DNA of 64,000 nt, from NCBI RefSeq assembly GCF_904849725.1, contig NC_058518.1, positions 394,245,581 to 394,309,580 on the forward strand, read 5' to 3'. Made by a program: the position numbers and the translations under genes. A model generated the notes under the pieces. That model was not told where the DNA came from and did not search any database. It saw only the letters and a list, made by a program, of their open reading frames with translations. Origin of the DNA: Hordeum vulgare subsp. vulgare. Its lineage: Eukaryota > Streptophyta > Magnoliopsida > Poales > Poaceae. This document shows positions 56,188 to 64,000 of the stretch, one piece after another (position 1 is the stretch's first letter; each line of letters begins with the position of its first letter).

Positions 56188-57955
56188 TGTTGGGTAACGT
56201 AGCATAAATTCAAAAAATTTCCTACGCATGTTCAGACCTTCCTATGGAGAGACCAGCAACGAGAGAGGGGTAAGAGCATCTTCATACATTTGAAGATCGC
56301 TAAGCGGAAGCGTTTGCTAGAACGCGGTTGATGGAGTCGTACTCGCGGTGATTCCGATCTAGTGCCGAACAACGGCACCTCCGCGTTCAACACACGTGCA
56401 GCCCGGTGACGTCTCCCGCACCTTGATCCAGCAAGGAAGAGGGAGAGGTTGGGGAAGAAGACCAGCAACACGACGGCGTGGTGTTGGTGGAGAGACGAGG
56501 TCTCCCGGCAGGGCTTCGCCAAGCGCCGGCAGAGAGGAGGAGGGAGAGGAACAGGGCTGCACCGAGAGAGAGAGATTAAACCGTGTCTCAAACAGCCCCG
56601 AACCTCATCTATATATAGGGGAAGAGGGAGGGGGTGCAGCCCTTAGGGTTCCCACCCCTAAGGGGTGCGGCAGCCCTCAGATGGGGAAGGGGTGGCGGCC
56701 AGGGCAAGGGGGAGGGGTGGCGCACCCCTCTGGTGGGCCTAAGGCCCACCTAAATTAGGGTCCCCCCCCCCTCTTTTCCTTTCCCCTGCGCCATGGGCTG
56801 AGTGGGGAGGCACACCAGCCCAACTAGGGGCTGGTTCCCACCCCCACTTAGCCCATCTTACCTCTTGGGGTCGCAGCCCCCCTTCGATGGTCCCCCGGGA
56901 CCACCTCCGGTGGTCCCGTTGGTCCCGGTACGTTACCGGTGATGCCCGAAACACTTCCGGAGTCCGAAACCATCCGTCCTATATATCAATCTTTACCTCC
57001 GGACCATTCCGGAGCTCCTCGTGACGTCCGGGATCTCATCCGGGACTCCGAACAACTTTCGGTAACCTGGTACAACAATTCCCTCTAACCCTAGCGTCAT
57101 CGAACCTTAAGTGTGTAGACCCTACGGGTTCGGGAGACAGGCAGACATGACCGAGATACCTCTCTGGCCAATAACCATCAGCGGGGTCTGGATACCCATG
57201 GTGGCTCCCACTAGCTCCACGATGATCTCATCGGATGAACCACGATGTCAAGGATTCAATCAATCCCGTATACGATTCCCTTTGTCTGTCGGTATAGAAC
57301 TTGCCCGAGATTCGATCGTCGGTATACCTATACCTTGTTCAATCTCGTTACCGGTAAGTCTCTTTACTCGTTCCGTAGCACGTCATCGTGTGACTAACTC
57401 CTTAGTCACATTGAGCTCATGATGATGTTCTACCGAGTGGGCCCAGAGATACCTCTCCGTCACATGGAGTGACAAATCCCGATCTCGATTCGTGCCAACC
57501 CAACAGACACTTTCGGAGGTACCCGTAGTGCACCTTTATAGTCACCCAATTACGTTGTGACGTTTGATACACCCAAAGCACTCCTACGGTATCCGGGAGT
57601 TGCACAATCTCACGGTCGAAGGAAAAGATACTTGACATTAGAAAAGCATTAGCATACGAACAATACGATCTAGTGCTAGGCTTAGTATTGGGTCTTGTCC
57701 ACCACATCATTCTCCCAATGATGTGATCCCGTTATCAACGACATCCAATGTCCATGATCAGGAAACCATGATCATCTATTGACTAACGAGCTAGCTAACT
57801 AGAGGCTTGCTAGGGACACATTGTGATCTATTCTTTCACACATGTATTAGGGTTTCCTATTAATACAATTATAGCATGAACGATAGACGATTATCATGAA
57901 CAAGGAAATATGATAATAACCATTTTATTATTGCCTCTAGGGCATATTTCCAACA
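56188..57955 (-). repeat. Copia J 5' LTR
   Basis: 1768 bp. The plus strand starts TGTTGGGTAACGTAGCATAA and ends CATATTTCCAACA. It closely matches the G LTR at 33875-35635. GC-rich frames at 56232-56954 are LTR sequence. Confidence 0.92.
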
Positions 57956-57960
57956 GTACA

Positions 57961-59117
57961 TGCAGCCACCACCTGGGTATTCTGTTCCTGATGGCATGGC
58001 ATGTCGTCCTTGTCTCTCTCTCTATGGCCTTAAGCAAGCGCCCCGCGCCTGGTTTGAGCGTTTTGCCTCTCTGGTGACTGCCGCTGGTTTTTCAGCAAGT
58101 GCTCATGATCCGGCATTGTTTGTCCACCTTTCTCCTCGTGGTCGGACTCTTCTTATTCTCTATGTTGATGACATGATCATCACTGGTGATGACCCCGAGT
58201 ATATTGCCTTTGTAAAGGCCCGTCTTAGTGAGCAGTTTCTTATGTCCGGTCTTCGACCTCTTCGCTACTTTCTTGGGATTGAAGTCTCTTCTACCTTTGA
58301 TGGCTTTTTTATATCACAGGAAAAGTATATCCATGATATTCTTGCTCGTGCTTCTCTTACTAAGGAGCACATTGTTGAGACTCCCATGGAGCTCAATGTT
58401 CACCTCTGTGATACTGATGGTGACCCCCTGCCTGACCCGACGCGTTATCATCATCTTGTTGGCAGTCTTCTCTATCTAGCTGTCACTCGTCTGGATATCT
58501 ATTATTCGGTTCATATTCTGAGCAGTTTGTCTCTGCTCCCACCTCGGTTCACTATAGTCACCTCCTTCGTGTTCTCCATATCTTTGGGGCACGATCTCTC
58601 ACCGTCTATCCTTTCCTCGCTCCAGTTCTTTACAGCTTCAGGCCTATTCGGATGCTACGTGGGCTAGTGATCCTTCAGATCGCCGTTCACTTTCTGCTTA
58701 CTGTATTTTTCTTGGTGGTTCCCTCATTGCCTGGAAGACAAAGAAATAGACCATAGTTTCCCGTTCGAGTGCAGAGGCTGAGTTGCGAGCTATGGCTCTT
58801 TTGACGACAGAGGTGACTTGGTTACGGTGGTTACTTCAGGATTTTGTTGTTTCTGTCCCAACACCTACTCTGCTCCAATCAAACAGTACACGTGCTATTA
58901 ACATTGCGTGCGATCCTGTGAAGCATGAGCTCACCAAGCATATTGGTGTTGATCCTTTCTATGTGCGTGTTGCTGTGCAGGATCAGGTTATTACTCTTCA
59001 GTATGTACCTTCCGAGTTACAGTTGGCATATTTTCTGACGAAGGCCCAGACTAGAGCACAACATGGCTTCTATCTCTCCAAACTCAGTGTTGTTAATCCG
59101 CCATGAGTTTGAGGGGG
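57961..59117 (+). pseudogene. Copia I pol, part 2 (RT, RNase H)
   Basis: Continues RT after Copia J: SLYGLKQAPRAWFERFASLV, the YVDD box in LILYVDDMIITGDD (about 58160), LRPLRYFLGIEVSSTFDGFF and VGSLLYLAVTRLD. After a frameshift near 58510, RNase H follows (IAWKTKK-stop at 58749-58751, SRSSAEAELRAMALLTTEV, CDPVKHELTKHIGVDPFYVR), ending VVNPP at 59103. A polypurine tract GAGGGGG (59111-59117) precedes the LTR. Non-functional. Confidence 0.85.
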
Positions 59118-59258
59118 TGTTAGAGTGCTATATATGTAGCCATGCAACCTTTCGTATTTACCCTATTGTACAAGGGGTTTTCTGCATATTACACACCTGT
59201 ACATGTATATATACTGGCCTATGGCCTCCTAGAAATACAAGTTGCATATTTCCTAACA
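59118..59258 (+). repeat. Copia I 3' LTR
   Basis: 141 bp, pairs with 48398-48539. Confidence 0.88.
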
Positions 59259-59263
59259 GTAAC

Positions 59264-60021
59264 TACGGTGTGTTTGGAGCTTTTCCACGAAATAGCCCCT
59301 CTAGCGAGAGTGAACACGTATCGTGACGTGGATTTTCTATCATCTCTATCTCCCGCAAAATCTGCGTCTGAATACCCTTTTATCTCTAGGGAATCAGATC
59401 TTCTGTATGTTAGCATGATGTCCTTTGTGCCTCGAGCATAACGCGATGCTTTCTTTACCATTTTCCAATGCTCTTGGCCTGGACTCTCTTGATATCTACC
59501 GAGTACCCCGGTGATAAAAGCTAAGTCAGGACGGGTGCACACTTGCGCATACTGTAAACTTCCAACAGCCGAAGTATATGGCACTGCTTTCATCTCATCG
59601 AGCTCGTACTGGTTCTTGGGACATTGGAATTTCCCAAAACTATTGCCCTTGACTATAGGAGCATGTGTGGCCTTACTCGCATGCATATTGTACTTTCTGA
59701 GAATCTTCTCTAAATATGCTTTCTGCGATAGTCCTAAGACTCCATTTTCCCTATCTCGGTGAATTTCGATGCCCAAAACATATGAAGCATCACCAAGATC
59801 TTTCATATCAAAGTTTGAGGATAAAAACTTCTTTGTTTCTTGTAGTATACTAACACCATTGCTTGCAAGCAAGATATCATCCACATACAAGATTAGGCAA
59901 ACGTATTTCCCATTTTTGAACTTTGCATAAACACAGTTATCCTCAAAAAATTTCTTAAATCCAAATCTTTTAATTGTATCGTTAAACTTTAGATACCACT
60001 GTCTAGAGGCTTGCCTTGGCT
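59264..60021 (-). pseudogene. Copia H RT and RNase H start
   Basis: Minus-strand Copia RT from ..QASRQWYLKFNDTIKRFGFK (about 60015) through the YVDD box in LILYVDDILLASNG, MKDLGDASYVLGIEIHRDRE and VGSLQYAQVCTRPDLAFITG to the RNase H start (IKGYSDADFAGDRDDRKSTS, SWKSSKHTVV). The frame is intact over this stretch and would join 48397. The N-terminal half of RT, integrase, gag and 5' LTR are missing; the sequence switches at about 60021 to element K. Confidence 0.87.
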
Positions 60022-60889
60022 TTCCGAAAGATATTAACCCTGTGGGGGTGCTCCAACTAGCTGCAAAGAAAGCCTCGACCATGAATCTCGTGATCACCTC
60101 GGATTCCTTAGTGGAAAACCTCAACTCTGAGATAGCCCAAAGTCTCACCGGAATCCCGATGCACAAGATATATCGCTAAGGTAAAAACAATTCCATCAAG
60201 ACCACCCGACATGGCGACGACCCCGATAAGAGCCGCGTATCTTAGTCTCAGGACACGCCGGATTGTCCAAACTTCCGGTAGGCCAATCGCAGAGTTCCCC
60301 CTGGCGGCCACTGGAGGTTGACAGTTTGGACCAACACTCATGAGGAGCACTGTCCCAGGGGTTGATTAATTATCCTCGGGGTAGCTATTCCCTATGCTTT
60401 TATTATTAAGTTATTAGCAATGTAAAACCAAATTTTGGACTAGACAAGTCTTAGGCCAAAACGATTTATCAAGGGGTCCACATAACAACCCCAAGCATGT
60501 TAGGATCGCTCAATTATGGAATTTAAAACCGGTAACCGAAACTATAGCGGAAAAAGCAGAACAAAGCACCGAGGAAAAGGCCAAGCCTTCCGCCTTTTAC
60601 CAAGTATATAGGTGCATTAATTAAATAGCATTAAATAAGATGATAACCAAAATACCCATGTTATCACATGGATCAGCCTGCACCTGCAAGTAGCAATGTT
60701 GTAAGATGGTTGAGCAAACGCTAACTTAGCCAATCAATGTTTGCTAGGAGGTGAAGAATTAGAGTTTTTCATGGAAATGTTCGGAGGCTTAATATTCAAG
60801 TGGTAGGCAGCGGTAATTAACGATGGAAACGAGACAACTAAGCATAACAAAAACAAGAAGCGATATCAAGGTTACAATCATCTTGTCTG

Positions 60890-60962
60890 TTGGATCGTCT
60901 GACTGGTACAATTCTTGCTCTTCCTGAACGTACTCAACGGAATCCTCGCACTCGTTCTCAGC
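60890..60962 (-). other. Conserved coding-like segment in element K
   Basis: The minus frame reads ENECEDSVEYVQEEQELYQS, the counterpart of 24965-25024 in element F (ENEYVDSGEYVQDEQEPFQA). See the F entry; function unknown. Confidence 0.4.
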
Positions 60963-60968
60963 ACCCGA

Positions 60969-61429
60969 TGAGGGAGTCATGGCCTAAGGAGTCCTCGAGC
61001 CACCGACCTATCTCTACGGGCCGGACTCCTGGGCTACTTTGGGCAGCCAATGACATAGACGAGGAAGATTCCACAAGACTTGGTGATCAAGACAAGGACT
61101 CCTCTACACCGACGTAGCCGACTAGGACTCTTGTTATCCTAGGCCTCCGGTGTGTTATATACGCTGAGGCCATGCTAGTTGATAGATATTCATTAGACAT
61201 AATGTCTACATCATTAGGGTTTAGACCATAACATATGATCTCGAGGTAGGTCAACTCTGTACTCGATACTTCATCATCAATATAAACAAGATCATGACGT
61301 AGGGTTTTACCTCCGTCAAGAGGGCCCGAACCTGGGTAAACATTGTCTTCTTCGTCTCCTGCAACCCATCGATCCAAGGTCCACAGTTCGGGACACCCTT
61401 CTAGAGATCCTCTAGTTTTAACACCGACA
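60969..61429 (-). mobile_element. Small solo LTR nested in element K
   Basis: The minus strand runs TGTCGGTGTTAAAACTAGAG to GACTCCCTCA, 461 bp, flanked by CCCGA (60964-60968) and CCCAA (61430-61434), a one-mismatch duplication. The matching region of F has no such sequence. The TGTCGGTGT...CAAAAC opening and a TTCGGGCCCTCTTGACGGAG block are typical of a common Triticeae LTR family I do not name. The 115-codon frame at 61087-61434 lies inside it and is probably fortuitous. Confidence 0.7.
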
Positions 61430-61434
61430 CCCAA

Positions 61435-62779
61435 TGATACCTAAAAGAAAATTTACAACCAATGAACACACAACAATTAACAATGCTTCAAACAACATGA
61501 TGCATGAGTGTGACATTAAAGTAACATGGCATTGCTACACTAGTCATCTTTCCATGCATTTATTAATTTATTAGCATTCTATAGAGAACCTCAAGTTAAC
61601 TTATTTGTACATGCATGAACACGGCAGAAATGTATGCATCATGAGAAAACGGTGCAAAAACATATAAAGAATGTCGCAAACCGAGTTACGGATGTCTCAA
61701 AACTCACAAAACAAGATACGGAAGGCAACAGAGACAAAGCAGCAATATCAATGAGGCTATGGGCACTTCCTTGGCACTCCAAGGATGCCACTGGTTTGGG
61801 CACAAAATTCCAGGTGGAATAGACCTAAAAATCATGCAAAACAGACAAGCACAACTCACACAAAGCACAAAACAAAACAACACCCATTATGTCCACTAAC
61901 AGTAACATACCACTTTGAATAAAAGAAAACTAGTAGCTACAACCACCCATCAAGTTCAATAATATGAAGCTATCAAAGGGCACAATAATACCTAACTAAA
62001 AACAATATAGATAGGTTCATGATACAATGGCAACCAAGCTCTAAACATGGAAAGAAATATTATAGATTAGGACTCAGTGAAAATCACAGTTTGCACTTGC
62101 AGTTTTAAACCTAGTGACATATTGACAGCAACAAAACACTATGCTACAACAAGTTTCATGGCATGCAATTTAGCAAGGGTGTAGAGGACAACAACTACTA
62201 CAAACTCTAGCACTGAGCATGAGCTAAAACACCACATATCACTTGGTAGCATCAAATAAACATGGCATGAAAATAACTACAGCTACTCAGACTTGGTCAA
62301 CTTCACAAAGGGAATGTGCAGCAATTTTTAACAGCATAGCAACTTTGAGAGTGAATAACTCTATGATGCAAGACCTATTTGGCAAAGTTGTGGCATAAAT
62401 TTGCAGAGGATATCAAGCACAACAATTCATGGCATTTGACCAAACACAAAGGAGCAGTACATCCATCGGAACCATCATCACAACATGGGAAGAAAATAAT
62501 AGACCCCGACACTTAGAAATTTCTAGCATGTGAAAACAACAACATTTTCTTAGCTACTTTGCAGCAAGAAACCCACTTATCTCCAAGATTATCATAGCAA
62601 AGGAAAATACCAGGTCCTAGTGCCCATAAAACACTAGCACTTTCATGTTGACATATTCATCATAGCGTCCACGAAATAAATACTACAAAAATCACAAATG
62701 CCACATCACCACAAAATAACACTTTTGTAAACTTTCTCCAATGACATATCCAAAACCACCATTGCATTCCTTGGGAAAT
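61435..62779 (-). other. Element K body, non-coding
   Basis: AT-rich, with stops in all frames; corresponds loosely to F 23800-24940. No gene or RNA is seen. Confidence 0.45.
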
Positions 62780-63400
62780 TTTACCCCAAAACCATATATC
62801 ATACTCATATGTTCCTATAGATAAATCCACCACAAATCTAAAATGAAAAACAACACACAAATCCAATTGATTTATAAGTGGAATCTTGCCCTATTTAGCT
62901 ACTACCAAATATGGCCATGTCACTATTTGGACTATTACCCCAAAACCATATATCATACTCATATGTTTCTACAGATAAATCCACCACAAATCTAAATGAA
63001 AAACAACACACAAATCCAATTGATTTATAAGTGGAATCTTGCCCTATTTGGCTACTACCAAATATGGACATGTCCCTATTTGGACTATTACCCACTCGCA
63101 TTGGCACCAGGTCCCCCCTGAGGATGACAAGGGCCCACTGACAGGGCCTCACAACAGCACCAAGTACAAAGAAAAGAATTGGTTTATAAGTGGAATCTTG
63201 CCCTATTTAGCTACTACCAAATATGGCCATGTCACTATTTGGACTATTACCCCAAAACCATATATCATACTCATATGTTTCTACAGATAAATCCACCACA
63301 AATCTAAAATGAAAAACAACACATAAATCCAATTGATATATAAGTAGAATCTTGCCCTATTTGGCTACTACCAAATATGGCCATGTTCCCCTGAGGGTGA
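62780..63400. repeat. Tandem repeat of about 155 bp in element K
   Basis: Units containing AACCATATATCATACTCATA, AATCCACCACAAATCTAAA and TTTATAAGTGGAATCTTGCC recur. The last block lies at about 62871, 63024, 63183 and (variant) 63336, giving spacings of 153-159 bp. Between the second and third units, and again after the last, a GGTCCCCCCTGAGGATGACA-type block with CCCACTGACAGGGCCTCAC is inserted. F does not show this expansion at the matching place. Confidence 0.75.
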
Positions 63401-63463
63401 CTAGGGCCCACTGACAGGGCCTCACAACAACACCAAATACAAAGAACAGAATTGGTTGTGGGC

Positions 63464-63517
63464 GGGTTCGAACCCACGACCTGCCAATAACACACCGGGC
63501 CTCTTACCATTGCGCTA
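63464..63517 (-). ncRNA. tRNA-like Pol III module in element K
   Basis: The minus strand has A-box-like TAGCGCAATGG (63517-63507) and, 32 nt later, B box GGTTCGAACCC (63474-63464) in a T-arm-like hairpin (GTGGGTTCGAACCCGC). The plus-strand element F has similar modules at 22823-23078. No T-run terminator follows closely. A complete tRNA cloverleaf is not evident. Confidence 0.45.
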
Positions 63518-63544
63518 TGAAGTAGACAAAGAAGAGGGGTTCTG

Positions 63545-64000
63545 CACCTCTTAACTAATCAATTACGGGTGACGCCACCTGGTGCAGTACCACAGCGACA
63601 CCCGGCGACTACGGCGCAACAGCGACATCTTTCGTGAGGGGAACTACTGGCGGGGGTTGCGGGGATCGGGAGGAACCCATTTCTGCGATCAATTACCGAC
63701 GACGCATGCGGCAACGAGGACCTCGAGCACGAGCTGCTACTCGGCTCTGGCACGGCGCCTACGGTGGCTATGACGGCCGGAGCCCAACGGCGACGGCCCT
63801 AATGAAGAAGAGATAGCGAAAGGGACGCGATTCTCATAGAGGGGCGGCACGAAGACATAGCGAGGCGATGCGCAATGCGGCCAGGGCGAGGTAGAGGATC
63901 CGCGGGTGCACTTTGTCCACGACGCCGATGATGTTGGGAACGGCGATAAGGAGGCACACACCCCCTCCTAACACCGGGAACAGATCTAGTAGGTTGCCGG
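63545..64000. other. GC-rich end of element K, no gene
   Basis: GC-rich sequence matching in character the 22000-22500 part of element F. Several short open frames overlap on both strands without domain signals; I treat them as chance. Confidence 0.4.

Larger units (their letters stand above)
51818..57955 (-). mobile_element. Copia element J (BARE/Angela type), internally deleted
   Basis: Minus-strand element with a perfect duplication GTACA (51813-51817, 57956-57960) inside the RT of Copia I. The 5' LTR is complete (56188-57955). The 3' LTR is reduced to its outermost ~27 bp (51818-51844), because a deletion removed most of that LTR, the polypurine tract, RNase H and the end of RT. The remaining internal region holds gag, protease, integrase and the N-terminal part of RT. 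Confidence 0.92.
48398..59258 (+). mobile_element. Copia element I, short LTRs, degraded
   Basis: Plus-strand Copia inserted in Copia H, with 142-bp and 141-bp LTRs (48398-48539, 59118-59258) starting TGTTAGAGTGCTATATAT and ending TTTCCTAACA. It has a primer-binding site at 48540 and a polypurine tract before 59118. The LTRs differ at about eight positions plus small indels by eye, so the insertion is old. Its pol has many stops. Copia J is nested at 51818-57955. Confidence 0.9.
60022..64000 (-). mobile_element. Element K: partial second copy of the giant LTR
   Basis: Reverse-oriented relative of element F. 60022-60968 corresponds to F from about 25950 back to 24960, for example GGGGGTGCTCCAACTAG, AACCTCAACTCTG, CACTCATGAGGAGCACTG and GGCCAAGCCTTCCG blocks. 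61430 onward continues the match (CATGCATCATG, TTCATTGG), with divergence growing toward the window end. It is truncated at about 60022 and by the window edge. No gene is found. It contains a solo LTR (60969-61429), a tandem repeat and a tRNA-like module. Confidence 0.65.

Noticed and set aside
62780..63400. CRISPR-like array
   Set aside because: Units are ~155 bp, diverged and continuous, in a plant transposon; no short repeat-spacer pattern.
63464..63517. A true tRNA gene
   Set aside because: A and B boxes are present but acceptor and anticodon stems do not form a convincing cloverleaf; kept only as a tRNA-like module.

Overview
This window looks like nuclear DNA of a Triticeae grass (wheat, Aegilops or a close relative). 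The evidence is BARE/Angela-type Copia LTRs, Triticeae-style Gypsy LTRs opening TGATACGTC, Stowaway and PIF/Harbinger elements, and a GC-rich single-exon grass cytochrome P450. It is transposon-dense: I see one plausible intact host gene, the CYP94-type P450 at 44564-46132. No CRISPR, rRNA, operon or prokaryotic feature is present.

Region 1 (1-40116) is one deeply nested stack. A plus-strand Copia (element A: 1564-3068 and 37987-40116) was split by a minus-strand Gypsy (B, 3069-37981). B carries gag-protease and a 354-codon downstream ORF, but no reverse transcriptase or integrase. B in turn received a solo LTR (C, 6052-7545, TSD GTCAC), a plus-strand non-autonomous Gypsy (D, 8959-30271, TSD GCCAC) and a BARE-like Copia now reduced to a fragment (G, 33875-36570). 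D was hit by a very young Copia with decayed genes (E, 9737-18341, TSD CTTTA) and by a 5.4-kb element that looks like a solo giant LTR (F, 21255-26652). F contains several tRNA-like A-box/B-box modules. Removing D restores an uninterrupted reading frame in B, and removing B restores the pol frame of A, so the nesting order is internally checked.

Region 2 (40117-47505) is the gene island. It holds a PIF/Harbinger element with TIRs and a TTA duplication (40382-42445, dead transposase), then a Mutator-like inverted-repeat element (42554-44357) carrying a patellin-like gene fragment. These are followed by half of a Stowaway MITE, the P450 gene, a second Stowaway MITE with a piece of plastid petB inside it, and an array of short palindromic TTACA(G/C)TGTAA motifs.

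Region 3 (47511-64000) is a second stack. A minus-strand Copia (H) is split by a plus-strand short-LTR Copia (I, 48398-59258), itself split by a minus-strand BARE/Angela-type Copia (J, 51818-57955, TSD GTACA). H ends abruptly at about 60021 against a minus-strand partial copy (K) of the same giant LTR type as F. K carries a 461-bp solo LTR, a ~155-bp tandem repeat and another tRNA-like module, and runs off the window end.

The most notable signals are the Pol III-like modules and conserved mini-ORF inside the giant LTRs, a hairpin shared by three Gypsy LTR families that shows a compensatory pair change, the plastid insert in a MITE, the gene-fragment-carrying MULE next to the P450, and the contrast between nearly identical LTRs and dead genes in element E. 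All family names are my recognition from sequence; no database search was run.
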